A stretch of 64,000 bases of DNA from Agrococcus sp. SL85. Lineage in GTDB: Bacteria > Actinomycetota > Actinomycetes > Actinomycetales > Microbacteriaceae. The notes under the pieces are model-generated. The model searched no databases. It was not told where the DNA came from and was given only the letters and a program-made list of their open reading frames with translations. Of this stretch, positions 47,349-56,431 are shown piece by piece; within the stretch, counting starts at the first letter, position 1, and each line of letters starts with the position of its first letter. Location: NCBI RefSeq assembly GCF_026625845.1, contig NZ_CP113066.1, positions 1,798,001-1,862,000 on the forward strand, read 5' to 3'. A program made the translations under genes and the position numbers.

Positions 47349-47807
47349 ATGGCACGCTTCGAGATCGCCCGATCCGCCGACATCGCCGCACCGCGCGAAC
47401 GCGTGCACGCGCTCATCGACGACTTCCACGCGTGGACGAAGTGGTCGCCGTGGGAGGACGTCGATCCCGCGCTGCGCCGCACCTACGCGGGTGCCGAGCG
47501 CGGCGTCGGTGCCCGCTACGGCTGGTCCGGGAACCGGCGCGCCGGCGCAGGGTCCATGGCGATCGCGGCGTCCAGCCCGGAGCAGGTGCTCGTGGACCTC
47601 TCGTTCACGAAGCCCGTGAAGGCCCGCAACGACCTCGCGTTCGACCTCGCCGAGAGCGATCGCGGCACGCGCGTCACCTGGACGATGCGCGGCGAGAACC
47701 GCGGCGTCGCCGCGATCTTCTGGCGCATCTTCCCGATGGAGCGCGAGCTCGGGAAGCAGTTCGAGCAGGGGCTCGCGCAGCTGAAGGCGGCCGCCGAGAC
47801 CCCTTGA
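47349..47807 (+). CDS. SRPBCC-fold protein
   Basis: A 152-residue START/polyketide-cyclase-like protein. N-terminal ARSADIAAPRERVHALIDDF and KWSPWEDVDPALRRTYAG, then VTWTMRGENRG, are typical of the SRPBCC group that binds hydrophobic ligands in a helix-grip fold. Ligand unknown. Monocistronic, ended by a very strong hairpin. Confidence 0.85.
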   Translation: MARFEIARSADIAAPRERVHALIDDFHAWTKWSPWEDVDPALRRTYAGAERGVGARYGWSGNRRAGAGSMAIAASSPEQVLVDLSFTKPVKARNDLAFDLAESDRGTRVTWTMRGENRGVAAIFWRIFPMERELGKQFEQGLAQLKAAAETP

Positions 47808-47819
47808 CGGGCCGCACCC

Positions 47820-47869
47820 ACGAGAGCCGGGGCCGCCGGGGAGTCATCCCCAGCGGCCCCGGCTCTCGT
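47820..47869. terminator. Strong bidirectional hairpin terminator
   Basis: Arms 47820-47835 and 47854-47869 pair perfectly over 16 bp, with an extra GGGG/CCCC pairing inside. Between the convergent SRPBCC and AIM24 genes. Confidence 0.85.
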
Positions 47870-47886
47870 GCAGGCTGCGTGCGCGG

Positions 47887-48603
47887 CTACTCGAAGAGGC
47901 CGCCGAGGCCGCCGCCACCGCCGCCGTTGGAGCCCGAGACCTCGGGCCGGCCCTCGCTGGGCTGCACCACGACGAAGCCCGGGCCGTGGAAGGCCAGCTG
48001 GAAGGCCTCGCCCGTGCCGCCGCGCAGCATCGACCGCAGGTTCATCGAGTTCTGGATGCTGGGGGTCAGGTTCGCCGACCAGCAGACCGCCGCGTTCGGG
48101 TCGACGAAGGTCGGCTGCCGCGAGCAGTCGAGCAGGAGCGGCTGCCCGTCGCAGGAGAGCGCGACCGTGCCGCGCCCGCCGATCTCGAGGTTGAAGAGGC
48201 CGCCGGCCATCATGCCGCCGCCCGAGCGCATCATCCGGATGTCCCACTGCAGCGACTGGTCGAAGGCGAGCAGGCTCGAGCCGTTGACCGTGAGCCCCTC
48301 GTCCTCGAGCTGCACGGTGAAGATCTGCTGGGCGTCGCGCGCGAGGAAGACCTCGCCCTGGCCGCGCATGCGCATGAGCGGCGCGCCCTCGCCCGTCACC
48401 ATCTTCTTCAGGAACTTCGCGGCCGAGCCCGAGCCCTCGTGCTGGAACTCGATCTGGCCTTGGAAGGCGACCATGGCGCCCTTCGCGGCGATGACGTCGC
48501 CGCCGTTCGAGACGTTGACGCGCAGCATCTTCGACGACTGCTTCGTCCAGCGCTCCGCCGACTGGATCTCCTGGTTCGCCTCGGCGAACAGCTCGCTCCT
48601 CAT
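47887..48603 (-). CDS. AIM24 family protein
   Basis: A 238-residue beta-rich protein of the AIM24/TIGR00266-like group, seen in LRVNVSNGGDVIAAKGAMVAFQG (split in parts) and GEGAPLMRMRGQGEVFLA. Family function unclear; mitochondrial relatives support respiratory complex organisation. Gly-rich C-terminus (GGGGGGLGGLFE). GGAGG lies 9 nt before the ATG at 48603. Overlaps the thiamine-binding-protein gene in ATGA. Confidence 0.9.
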   Translation of the reverse strand: MRSELFAEANQEIQSAERWTKQSSKMLRVNVSNGGDVIAAKGAMVAFQGQIEFQHEGSGSAAKFLKKMVTGEGAPLMRMRGQGEVFLARDAQQIFTVQLEDEGLTVNGSSLLAFDQSLQWDIRMMRSGGGMMAGGLFNLEIGGRGTVALSCDGQPLLLDCSRQPTFVDPNAAVCWSANLTPSIQNSMNLRSMLRGGTGEAFQLAFHGPGFVVVQPSEGRPEVSGSNGGGGGGLGGLFE

Positions 48604-48905
48604 GCACGGCCCTCCAGAGCCTCTTCGAGTCGCTCGACCTTGCCGTCGAGCTCGCCCCGCCACCCCGGTCGGATGTCGGCCTTGAGGACGAGGGAGGCTC
48701 GCGGGCTCACGGCGAGGACCGCGTCGGTGGCACGGCGCACGACGTCGAACACCGCATCCCACTCGCCCTCGATCGTCGTGAACATCGCGTCGGTCCGGTG
48801 CGGCAGGCCGCTCTCGCGGACCACCCGCACGGCGGCGGCCACGGCGTCGTGGACGGATCCGTCCGGGCCTGCGGTGGCCGGGGCCACGGAGAATGCGACG
48901 AGCAT
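48600..48905 (-). CDS. Thiamine-binding (MTH1187/DUF77) family protein
   Basis: A 101-residue ferredoxin-like-fold protein with MLVAFSVAPATAG, VRESGLPHRTDAMFTTIEGEWD and SLVLKADIRPG. Relatives bind thiamine or its precursors in the cytoplasm. GGGAGCAGG stands just ahead of the ATG at 48905. First gene of a two-gene operon with AIM24, divergent from the sugar porter. Confidence 0.88.
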   Translation of the reverse strand: MLVAFSVAPATAGPDGSVHDAVAAAVRVVRESGLPHRTDAMFTTIEGEWDAVFDVVRRATDAVLAVSPRASLVLKADIRPGWRGELDGKVERLEEALEGRA

Positions 48906-49029
48906 CCTGCTCCCTTCGTCGTGGCGATCATGCCATCGCCTGCCTGACCGTGCCATCGGGGCGGGTGGCGTAGTGTCGCGGTCGGCCCCGGCGGTGCGCG
49001 GGGCGCGAGGACGAGCGAGACGAGGCGCG

Positions 49030-50439
49030 ATGACGACGAACCTGCAGCGGCTGAACGCGAGGGTGGTGGGCATCTCGATCGCAGCGGCGCTCGGCGGCTT
49101 CCTCTTCGGCTTCGACACGGCCGTCATCAACGGCGCGGTCGACGCGCTCGCGGGCGAGTTCGCGCTCTCCTCCGGCCTCACGGGCTTCGCCGTCTCCTCC
49201 GCGCTCATCGGCTGCGCCATCGGCGCGTGGTTCGCGGGGGCGGCGGCCAACCGCTTCGGCCGCATCCCGGTCATGCTCGCCGCCGCCGTGCTCTTCCTCG
49301 TCTCGGCCCTCGGCTCGGGCCTCGCGTTCGGCGTGGTCGACCTCATCGTGTGGCGCGTCGTCGGCGGCTTCGGCGTCGGCGCCGCGAGCGTCATCGCGCC
49401 CGCCTACATCGCCGAGGTGTCGCCCGCGAGGGTGCGTGGCCGCCTCGGCTCGCTGCAGCAGCTCGCCATCGTCTCGGGCATCTTCGCCGCCCTCCTCTCG
49501 AACGCCTGGCTCGCGCAGCTCGCCGGCGGCTCCGCCGAGGTGCTGTGGCTCGAGCTGCCCGCGTGGCGCTGGATGTTCATGGCCGAGGCGCTGCCGGCCG
49601 TCGTCTACGGCGTCATGGCGCTGCGCCTGCCGGAGTCGCCGCGCTTCCTCGTCGGCAGGGGCGACGTGGACCGCGCCTCGCAGGTGCTGCACGACTTCTC
49701 GGGCGAGCTCGACGTCAACCTCAAGATCGAGCAGATCCGCGCCTCGCTGGAGCGCGAGGACCGCGAGTCGATGCGCGACCTGCGCGGCAGCGCCTGGGGC
49801 CTGCGGCCCATCGTGTGGGTCGGCATCCTGCTGTCGGTCTTCCAGCAGTTCGTCGGCATCAACGTCATCTTCTATTACTCGACGACGCTGTGGCGCTCGG
49901 TGGGCTTCGACGAGTCGACCGCGCTCCTCACGAGCGTCATCACCTCGATCACGAACATCGTCGTCACGATCGTGGCGATCGTGCTCGTCGACCGCGTGGG
50001 CCGGCGCCGGATGCTGCTGATCGGCTCGGTGGGCATGACGATCGCGCTCGGGGCGATGGCCGTCGCGTTCTCGTTCGGCCAGCTCTCGACCGCGGCCGAC
50101 GGCACGCAGTCGGTCGAGCTCGGGCAGCCGTGGTCGATGGTCGCGCTCGTCGGCGCGAACCTCTTCGTCGTCTTCTTCGGCGCGACGTGGGGCCCGCTCG
50201 TGTGGGTGCTGCTGGGGGAGATGTTCCCCAACCGCATCCGCGCCTCCGCGCTCGCGGTCGCAGCGGCGGCGCAGTGGGTCGCGAACTTCGCGATCTCGAC
50301 GACCTTCCCGGCGATGGCCGACATCGGCCTCACCTTCGCGTACGGCTTCTACGCCTTCTTCGCCGCGCTGTCGTTCTTCTTCGTGCTCTGGAAGGTGCCG
50401 GAGACGAAGGGGCGCGAGCTGGAGGAGATGGAGGGCTGA
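49030..50439 (+). CDS. MFS sugar porter
   Basis: Twelve-helix proton-coupled sugar transporter, 469 residues. Sugar-porter signatures: GFLFGFDTAVINGA in helix 1, RFGRIPV in loop 2-3, RVVGGFGVGAASV, PESPRFLVGRG after helix 6, QQFVGINVIFYYS in helix 7, RVGRRRML in loop 8-9 and PETKGRELEEME at the C-terminus. Likely substrate a hexose or pentose. The ATG is preceded by GACGAGG. A possible -10 (TAGTGT, 48970) would give a leadered message. Confidence 0.93.
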   Translation: MTTNLQRLNARVVGISIAAALGGFLFGFDTAVINGAVDALAGEFALSSGLTGFAVSSALIGCAIGAWFAGAAANRFGRIPVMLAAAVLFLVSALGSGLAFGVVDLIVWRVVGGFGVGAASVIAPAYIAEVSPARVRGRLGSLQQLAIVSGIFAALLSNAWLAQLAGGSAEVLWLELPAWRWMFMAEALPAVVYGVMALRLPESPRFLVGRGDVDRASQVLHDFSGELDVNLKIEQIRASLEREDRESMRDLRGSAWGLRPIVWVGILLSVFQQFVGINVIFYYSTTLWRSVGFDESTALLTSVITSITNIVVTIVAIVLVDRVGRRRMLLIGSVGMTIALGAMAVAFSFGQLSTAADGTQSVELGQPWSMVALVGANLFVVFFGATWGPLVWVLLGEMFPNRIRASALAVAAAAQWVANFAISTTFPAMADIGLTFAYGFYAFFAALSFFFVLWKVPETKGRELEEMEG

Positions 50440-50452
50440 GCGGGCCCCTGCG

Positions 50453-50458
50453 TAGGCT
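50453..50458 (+). promoter_or_regulatory. Leaderless promoter -10 box of the nitrilase gene
   Basis: TAGGCT ends 6 nt before the ATG at 50465. Confidence 0.5.
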
Positions 50459-50464
50459 GGCGGC

Positions 50465-51304
50465 ATGAGCGAGCGCGCCGTCGAGACCCCGTCCGTGCGG
50501 ACCGCCGCCGTTCCGGCCGTCGTGCTGGCGGCCGCCGTGCAGTGGGCGCCGGGCGAGGACGCGGGGGCCAACCGCGCGACGGCAGGCTGCGCTCATCGAT
50601 GCGGCTGCCGCGCGTGGCGCGCGGCTCGTCGTGCTGCCCGAGTACTCGCAGCACTGCTCGGCCGACCTCGCGGTCACGGCGCCCGCCGCGGCGGAGCCGC
50701 TCGACGGGCCGTTCGTCGCGATGCTGCAGGAGCGTGCCGGCGTCCACCGGGCGCTCGTCATCGCCGGCATGCTCGAGCGCGTCGGGGCGGGCGTCGCGAA
50801 CACCGTCGTCGCCGTCGACGCGACCGGGGTGCGGGCCGCGTACCGGAAGGTGCACCTGTACGACGCGTTCGGCACCAGGGAGTCCGACTGGCTCACGCCG
50901 GGGGACCCCGCGCAGCGCTGCCCGTCGTCGAGGCGCTCGGCCTCCGCATCGGGATCGAGACCTGCTACGACCTGCGGTTCCCGGAGGCCACGCGGCGGCT
51001 CGTCGACGCGGGCGCCGACGTGGTCGCGATCCCCGCGGAGTGGGTGCGCGGCCCGCAGAAGGAGCGGCATTGGACGACGCTCGTGACGGCGCGCGCCATC
51101 GAGTCGACCGTCCACGTCGTCGCCGCCGACCAGGCGCCGCCCCTCGGCGTCGGCTGCTCCGCGATCGTCGACCCCATGGGCGTCGCGCTCGCGTCGCTCG
51201 GCGACGGCGAGGGGATCGCGGTCGCGCCGATCGATCGGGCCGTCACCGAGGCGACGCGGCGGCGCAACCCCTCGCTCGCGAACCGCCGGTACCGCGTGGC
51301 CTGA
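50465..51304 (+). pseudogene. Carbon-nitrogen hydrolase (nitrilase family), frameshifted as sequenced
   Basis: A 280-residue amidase of the nitrilase superfamily once two breaks are mended: AGGCT at 50584 (two bases short of AGGCGCT) and AGCGCT at 50914 (one base short of AGCGCCT). The triad is visible in separate frames: glutamate in LPEYSQHC, lysine in YRKVHLYD, cysteine in IETCYDLRFPEA. The repaired length is 281 codons. Similar to omega-amidase or C-N hydrolases of unknown substrate. Confidence 0.85.
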
Positions 51305-51346
51305 GCGGAGCGCGGCGCGCCGTCGCCGCGCGGGCTGCAGCGGCGC

Positions 51347-52204
51347 TCAGCGCGCGTCGACGCCGAGCGCCGCGAGCGTGCGGATCGCCGCCCCCTCGCG
51401 AGCCGGCTCGTCGAGGGTGATGAGCGCCTTCCAGAGCGCCCAGCCCGCGCCCCGGCGCCACTCCGCGTCGTCGCCGAGCGCCGCTCGGAGCGACGCGCGC
51501 CCCGCGCCGTCGCACCACTGCCAGGCGAGCGCGAGGTCGCAGGCGGGATCGCCGACGCCCGCCTGCCCGAAGTCGATGACGGCCGCGAGCGCCCCGTCGC
51601 GCAGCAGCACGTTGCCGGGCGCGACGTCGCCGTGGAACCACGAGGGCCGGGCGGGCCCCGGGGCGTCCCTCGCGTCGGCCCACAGGTCGCGGGCACCCGC
51701 GACGTCGACGCGGTGCGCGCTCGCGGCGAGCGCACGGGAGACCTGCGCGTCCCACTGCGTGAGCGGTGCGCCGCGCCCCGCGCCGTGCGGCCCGGGGCCC
51801 GGGCCCTCGGGCGCCACGGCGCGGAGGTCCCGGAGGAACCGCGCCAGGTCGGCCGTGAGCGCGGCGCTCGGCGGAGCGTCGAGCGTCGGCGTGCTGCCGT
51901 CGATCCAGCGCCGCACCGACCACGGGAAGGGGTAGCCGGCTCCCGGCTCCCCGAGCGCGAGCACCTCGGGCAGCTCCCACGGCAGCGCCGCCGCGAGGGT
52001 GGGCAGCCAGCGCGCCTCCTTCCCGACCTGCGGCACGTAGCCGACGGCGCTCGGCAGGCGCACGACCATGCCCTCGCCGAGCCGGAACGAGCGGTTGTCC
52101 CAGCCGTCGACGTCGACGGGGCGCACCTGCAGGTGCGACCACTGCGGCAGCTGCTCGCGGATCAGGCGCTCGACGAGCGGCGCGTCGATCATGAGCGGCG
52201 CCAT
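51347..52204 (-). CDS. Aminoglycoside-phosphotransferase-family kinase
   Basis: A 285-residue APH-fold protein. VDGWDNRSFRLGEGMVVRLP forms the nucleotide-binding N-lobe (quoted here as DNRSFRLG), the catalytic loop is WFHGDVAPGNVLL, and the metal aspartate lies in AVIDFGQAGVGDPACDLA. All key residues are in place, unlike the gene at 36934. Substrate unknown; small-molecule phosphorylation is expected. Starts 5 bp after the aminotransferase stop, so the two form an operon. ATG at 52192 is an alternative start. Confidence 0.87.
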   Translation of the reverse strand: MAPLMIDAPLVERLIREQLPQWSHLQVRPVDVDGWDNRSFRLGEGMVVRLPSAVGYVPQVGKEARWLPTLAAALPWELPEVLALGEPGAGYPFPWSVRRWIDGSTPTLDAPPSAALTADLARFLRDLRAVAPEGPGPGPHGAGRGAPLTQWDAQVSRALAASAHRVDVAGARDLWADARDAPGPARPSWFHGDVAPGNVLLRDGALAAVIDFGQAGVGDPACDLALAWQWCDGAGRASLRAALGDDAEWRRGAGWALWKALITLDEPAREGAAIRTLAALGVDAR

Positions 52205-52209
52205 GCGCC

Positions 52210-53415
52210 TCAGGCGCTCGGCGCGAGCGCCGAGCCGAGGCCCGCGAGCCGCGTGGCCGCCTCGCCGAGCATGTCGTCGGACTTGCAGAAGGCGAAGCGG
52301 AGGGTCGACCGCAGGTCGCGCCGCGACGGTCGCGCGAGCGCCGACAGGGGCACGCCCACGACGCCCACGAGCTCGGGCAGGCGTCGCGCGAGCGCGGTCG
52401 CGTCCTCGACGCCGAGCGGTGCGGCGTCGGCGATGAGGAAGTAGCCCGCCTGCGCGGGGTGCACCGCGAAGCCGGCGCGCCGGAGCCCGCGCGCGAGGAT
52501 GTCGCGCTTCCGCGCGAACGACTGCTGGATGGTGTCGAAGTGCTCGTCCGGCAGCCGCAGCCCCGTGGCGACGGCGGGCTGGAAGGGCGCGCCGTTGACG
52601 AAGGTGAGGTACTGCTTGACCGCGCCGATCTGGGCGATGCGGGCCGGGCTGGCCATGATCCAGCCGATCTTCCATCCCGTGACCGAGAAGGTCTTGCCGG
52701 CGGACGAGATCGAGACGAGGCGGTCGCGCGCCGCCTCGATCGTGGCGATCGGCACGTGCCGCTCGTCGTACACGAGGTGCTCGTAGACCTCGTCGGTGAC
52801 GATGATGGCGTCGCGCCGCTCGGCGACCCGCACGATGTGCCGCATCGACTCCTCGGTGAAGACCGTGCCCGTCGGGTTGTGCGGCGAGTTCACGACGATC
52901 ATGCGGGTGCGCGGGCTCGTGGCGCGCAGCAGTCGGTCGGGGTCGGGCTGGAAGTCGGGCGCCGCGAGCGGCACCGGCACGAGCACGGCGCCGGCGAGGG
53001 CCGCGACCGCCGCGTACGCGTCGTAGTACGGCTCGAAGACGATGACCTCGTCGCCCGGTACGAGGTAGGCGAGCATCGTGGCCGCGAGCGCCTCGGTCGC
53101 CCCTGCCGTCACGAGCACCTCGCTGCGGCCGAGCCCGATGCCGTAGAAGCGGCGCTGGTGCTCGACGATCGCGTCGATGAGCTCCTGGCTGCCGCGGCCC
53201 GGGCCGTACTGGTTGCAGCCGTGGTCGATGGCGTGCTTCGCGGCGTCGAGCACCGCGCGCGGGCCGTCCTCGTCGGGGAAGCCCTGCCCCAGGTTCAGGG
53301 CGCCCGTCGCGGTGGCGAGCGCCGTCATCTCGGCGAAGATCGTGGGGGCCAGGCGGCCGTCGGCGCCGAGCAGCCCCGCTCCCGCCGCGGCGCGCTGCCA
53401 GGGTGCGTGCTCCAT
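52210..53415 (-). CDS. PLP-dependent aminotransferase, class I
   Basis: A 401-residue fold-type I aminotransferase. LNLGQGFPDEDGP, QYGPGRGSQELIDAI, NSPHNPTGTVF, TDEVYEHLVYD, and the PLP lysine in SSAGKTFSVTGWKIGW are the usual landmarks. The pattern suits the kynurenine/methionine/glutamine transaminase subgroup more than DapC; a dedicated dapC lies at 4417. Leaderless start likely; the kinase gene follows after 5 bp. Confidence 0.9.
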   Translation of the reverse strand: MEHAPWQRAAAGAGLLGADGRLAPTIFAEMTALATATGALNLGQGFPDEDGPRAVLDAAKHAIDHGCNQYGPGRGSQELIDAIVEHQRRFYGIGLGRSEVLVTAGATEALAATMLAYLVPGDEVIVFEPYYDAYAAVAALAGAVLVPVPLAAPDFQPDPDRLLRATSPRTRMIVVNSPHNPTGTVFTEESMRHIVRVAERRDAIIVTDEVYEHLVYDERHVPIATIEAARDRLVSISSAGKTFSVTGWKIGWIMASPARIAQIGAVKQYLTFVNGAPFQPAVATGLRLPDEHFDTIQQSFARKRDILARGLRRAGFAVHPAQAGYFLIADAAPLGVEDATALARRLPELVGVVGVPLSALARPSRRDLRSTLRFAFCKSDDMLGEAATRLAGLGSALAPSA

Positions 53416-53421
53416 GCCTCG

Positions 53422-53427
53422 ACGCTA
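53422..53427 (-). promoter_or_regulatory. Leaderless promoter -10 box of the aminotransferase operon
   Basis: Reverse-strand TAGCGT ends 6 nt before the ATG at 53415. Confidence 0.55.
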
Positions 53428-53497
53428 CTCGCTCACCCCCTCCCAGCGCCCCATCCGACCTTCCGTGCAGGCGGCATCGGAGGCGCATAGGGAGTGC

Positions 53498-55051
53498 ATG
53501 GTGCGCGGTGGCACCGTCGTGGGCATGACGAACCCGTACGACCACGTGCCGAACCCCATGGCTCCGCAGCAGCCGCCCGCGCAGCCCGCGGGCGCCTGGC
53601 AGTGGCAGCCGCCGCGCCGTCCGGAGGGTGCCGAGGAGCAGTTCTCGGGTGCTCCGGGCCGTCGCTGGGACGAGGGAGCCGCGTCGTCGCCCGCGGGCGG
53701 CGCACCGGGCGCCAGCGCCGCCGCCCCCGGCGCTCCCGCCTCCAGCACTCCTGCGCACAGCGCTCCTGCGTACAGCACTCCGGCCTACAGCGCCCCGGCC
53801 TACGGAGCGCCCGCGCACGCGCCCACCGAGCCGCTCGGCGGCTTCGGCGGCGGCCCCGGCTCGCCGTGGCAGCCGCAGGGCGAGCCGCAGCCGCCGCGCC
53901 GCCGTCGGGGCGGCCTCGTCGCGGGCGCGCTCGCAGCAGCGGTGCTGCTGGGCGGCGCTGCCGGCTTCGGCGGCGGTGCGCTCTTCGCGGCCCAGCAGCC
54001 GCAGGCGAACCCGGGCCAGGCGGGGCAGACCGTCGAGGGCGAGACGGTGGCCGATCCCCAGACGATCGCCGACGTCGCGGCGAACGCCGGGCCCTCGGTC
54101 GTGACGGTGCAGGCCTCGTCGCAGCAGGGCTCGGGCGAGGGCTCGGGCGTCGTGATCGCCGCCGGCGGCTACATCGTCACGAACAACCACGTCGTCACGC
54201 TCGACGGCGCGACGGCGGACGCGAGCATCACCGTGCAGACGAGCGACGGCCAGCTGCTGCAGGCGGAGGTCGTGGGCACCGATCCGACCGTCGACCTCGC
54301 GGTGCTCAAGGTCGACGCCGAGCTGCCCGTCGTCACGTTCGCCTCGAGCGACGAGGTGCGCGTGGGCGACACCGCGATCGCGATCGGCGCGCCGCTCGGG
54401 CTCTCGAACTCGGTGACCGACGGCATCGTCTCCGCCACCGACCGCGGCCTCCAGATCGCCTCGAGCGAGGCGCCCTCGGGCGACGAGCAGCAGTCGCAGC
54501 AGTCGCCGTTCGGCTTCTGGCAGGACAACGGCGCGCAGGCCGCGCAGGAGGACATCTCGATCCCCGTCGTGCAGACCGACGCCTCCATCAACCCGGGGAA
54601 CTCGGGCGGCGCGCTGCTGAACGCCTCGGGCCAGCTCATCGGCATCAACGTCGCGATCGCGAGCATGGGCTCCTCGGGCGACTCGAGCGCCGGCTCGATC
54701 GGCATCGGCTTCGCGATCGAGGCGAGCCTCGTGCAGCGCGTCGTGCAGGAGATCATCGACACCGGCGCCGCGAGCCACGGCCTGCTCGGCGCCTCCGTGA
54801 GCGACGTCACGGACGCCTCCGTCGGCACCGTCGGCGCGCAGGTCGCGGAGCTGAGCCAGGGCGGCGCGGCGGAGGCCGCAGGGCTGCAGGTCGGCGACGT
54901 CATCACCGCGGTCGACGGCGCCACCGTGACGAACGCGGTCGACGCGACCGCGCAGGTGCGCTCGCACGCGGGCGGCACCGAGGTGACGATCACCTACGTG
55001 CGCGGCGGCCAGGAGGCCGAGGCGCAGGCGACCCTGGGCACGCTGGACTAG
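53498..55051 (+). CDS. HtrA-like serine protease with PDZ domain
   Basis: Membrane-anchored S1C protease of about 517 residues acting outside the membrane on misfolded proteins. A cytoplasmic Pro/Ala/Gln-rich N-terminus (with YSTPAYSAPAYGAPAH repeats) precedes one helix (GLVAGALAAAVLLGGAAGFG, about residues 143-162). The triad is seen as NNHVV, TVDLAVLK and NPGNSGGAL. One PDZ domain follows (EAAGLQVGDVITAVDG). Start uncertain: ATG 53498, GTG 53501 (GGAG spacing 6) or ATG 53525. Its TAG stop interleaves with the next gene's TAG in CTAG. Confidence 0.92.
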   Translation: MVRGGTVVGMTNPYDHVPNPMAPQQPPAQPAGAWQWQPPRRPEGAEEQFSGAPGRRWDEGAASSPAGGAPGASAAAPGAPASSTPAHSAPAYSTPAYSAPAYGAPAHAPTEPLGGFGGGPGSPWQPQGEPQPPRRRRGGLVAGALAAAVLLGGAAGFGGGALFAAQQPQANPGQAGQTVEGETVADPQTIADVAANAGPSVVTVQASSQQGSGEGSGVVIAAGGYIVTNNHVVTLDGATADASITVQTSDGQLLQAEVVGTDPTVDLAVLKVDAELPVVTFASSDEVRVGDTAIAIGAPLGLSNSVTDGIVSATDRGLQIASSEAPSGDEQQSQQSPFGFWQDNGAQAAQEDISIPVVQTDASINPGNSGGALLNASGQLIGINVAIASMGSSGDSSAGSIGIGFAIEASLVQRVVQEIIDTGAASHGLLGASVSDVTDASVGTVGAQVAELSQGGAAEAAGLQVGDVITAVDGATVTNAVDATAQVRSHAGGTEVTITYVRGGQEAEAQATLGTLD

Positions 55052-55929
55052 CCGCGCGGCCCCTCCGACGGCGCGTCGTCCCCTCCGCGGGGCGGCGCGC
55101 CGTCGTCGTGCTCGTCGTGCTCGCCGAGGCGCTCGCGGAATCGGCGGAAGCCGCCCGCGAGGCCCTCGCGCTCGATGGCGCGCGCCTCGGTGATCCGCTG
55201 GCCGAGGCTCGGCCGCACCTCCTTGATGCGGGGCGCGAGCTCGGCGCCGAAGGCGAGGGGCGCCGGACCGAAGGCCTCGCGCGCGGCCTTCACGACCTGA
55301 CGGCCCAGGATGCTGTTGCCGACGCCGCCGATCGCGGCGCCGATGCCGAACGGCAGGGCGCGGCCGAGCATCGAGGTGCCGGTGTTGCGGGCCATGCGGC
55401 GCAGGAACGCGCGCCGCAGGAAGTCGACGACCTGCCCCATCGCGCCCGTGGGCAGCCGGCTCGTGATGAGCTCGCCCCAGAAGGCCTGGCCGGCCGCGCC
55501 GCGCCCGATCGACTGCTGCGCGACGCGGCGCACGAGCGCCTTGCCGCCGGAGCCGAGCATGAGGCCCATGACGAGCGCCTTCGCGCGCTCGGGATCCTGC
55601 ACGTGGATGCCGTGCACCTCGGTGACGGCCTGCGCGAAGAAGGCGCTCGCCTCGAGGAACCCGACGGTCTCGACCGCGGTGAGGCCGAGGGCCGCCGCGG
55701 TGCCGATGCCCGGCACGACCGCGGTGGCGCCGACGGCGGCGCCGCCCGCGGAGACCGCGGCGACGTACTGCTTCTCGAGCCGCGCGATGACCTGCTCAGG
55801 GCTCAGCTCCGGATGCTTGCGGCGCAGCTCGCGCAGGTGGTTGACGACGAGCGGCCGCTGGGCGTCGATGACGCGGTCGAGCGTCTTCATGACCCAGCCG
55901 AGGTCGTCGTCCTGCTGGATGTCTCCCAT
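55048..55929 (-). CDS. Conserved hypothetical protein, EcsC-like
   Basis: A 293-residue protein with a helical N-terminus (LRRKHPELSPEQVIARLEKQ), a Gly/Ala-rich hydrophobic stretch (AGGAAVGATAVVPGIGTAAA), a second (ALPFGIGAAIGGVGNSILG), and a basic then acidic tail. The glycine-rich segments recall EcsC-family proteins, but I would not assign a function. GAGGAGGG precedes the ATG. Convergent with htrA, sharing a CTAG double stop. Confidence 0.75.
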   Translation of the reverse strand: MGDIQQDDDLGWVMKTLDRVIDAQRPLVVNHLRELRRKHPELSPEQVIARLEKQYVAAVSAGGAAVGATAVVPGIGTAAALGLTAVETVGFLEASAFFAQAVTEVHGIHVQDPERAKALVMGLMLGSGGKALVRRVAQQSIGRGAAGQAFWGELITSRLPTGAMGQVVDFLRRAFLRRMARNTGTSMLGRALPFGIGAAIGGVGNSILGRQVVKAAREAFGPAPLAFGAELAPRIKEVRPSLGQRITEARAIEREGLAGGFRRFRERLGEHDEHDDGAPPRGGDDAPSEGPRG

Positions 55930-56055
55930 GGGTCCCTCCTCGTGGCGCGCCGCGCGCCGCCGCAGCGTCGATCATCGCCGATGGCGCCCCTGAGGGCGCT
56001 GAACGGCCGGTCGGAGCACGCCCCGCCGCGGGGCGCCGCGTGGGATCATGGGGGC

Positions 56056-56334
56056 ATGACCGACACGACCGGACCCGGCACCATCGGCGGCGGCGGCAGC
56101 ACCGACGTGCTCGACCGCGAGCTCGAGCAGCTGCTCAACGGCGAGCTGCTCGACGAGGGCGACCACGACCGCTTCTCGCACTACGTGAAGAAGGAGAAGA
56201 TCCTCCAGTCGGCGATCACGGGCAAGGCCGTGCGCGCGCTGTGCGGCAAGAAGTGGACGCCGGGGCGCGATCCGGAGAAGTTCCCGGTGTGCCCGACGTG
56301 CAAGGAGATCTACGAGAAGCTCCGCGACGAGTAG
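56056..56334 (+). CDS. DUF3039 small protein
   Basis: A 92-residue actinobacterial protein identified by DRFSHYVKKEKILQSA and ALCGKKWTPGRDPEKFPVCP. Three cysteines (ALCGKK, VCPTCK) and the histidine in FSHYV could form a zinc site. Family function unknown. GATCAT at 56044-56049, 6 nt before the ATG, may be a weak leaderless -10 box. Separated from pncB by a tandem repeat. Confidence 0.9.
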   Translation: MTDTTGPGTIGGGGSTDVLDRELEQLLNGELLDEGDHDRFSHYVKKEKILQSAITGKAVRALCGKKWTPGRDPEKFPVCPTCKEIYEKLRDE

Positions 56335-56359
56335 CCGCTGCGCTGCGCGGCGGGCCTCG

Positions 56360-56427
56360 CGGCGCAGCGCACGTCTCGGCGCAGCGCACGTCTCGGCGCA
56401 GCGCACGCCTCGGCGCAGCGGACGTCT
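56360..56427. repeat. Four tandem copies of a 17-bp unit
   Basis: CGGCGCAGCGCACGTCT at 56360, 56377, 56394 and 56411. The first two are identical, the third has one change (GCCT) and the fourth one (GGAC). The array fills the gap between the convergent stops of DUF3039 and pncB. No hairpin dominates. Confidence 0.85.
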
Positions 56428-56431
56428 CTCC

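Noticed and set aside
56360..56427. CRISPR-like array
   Set aside because: Copies are directly adjacent with no spacers and no cas gene is near.
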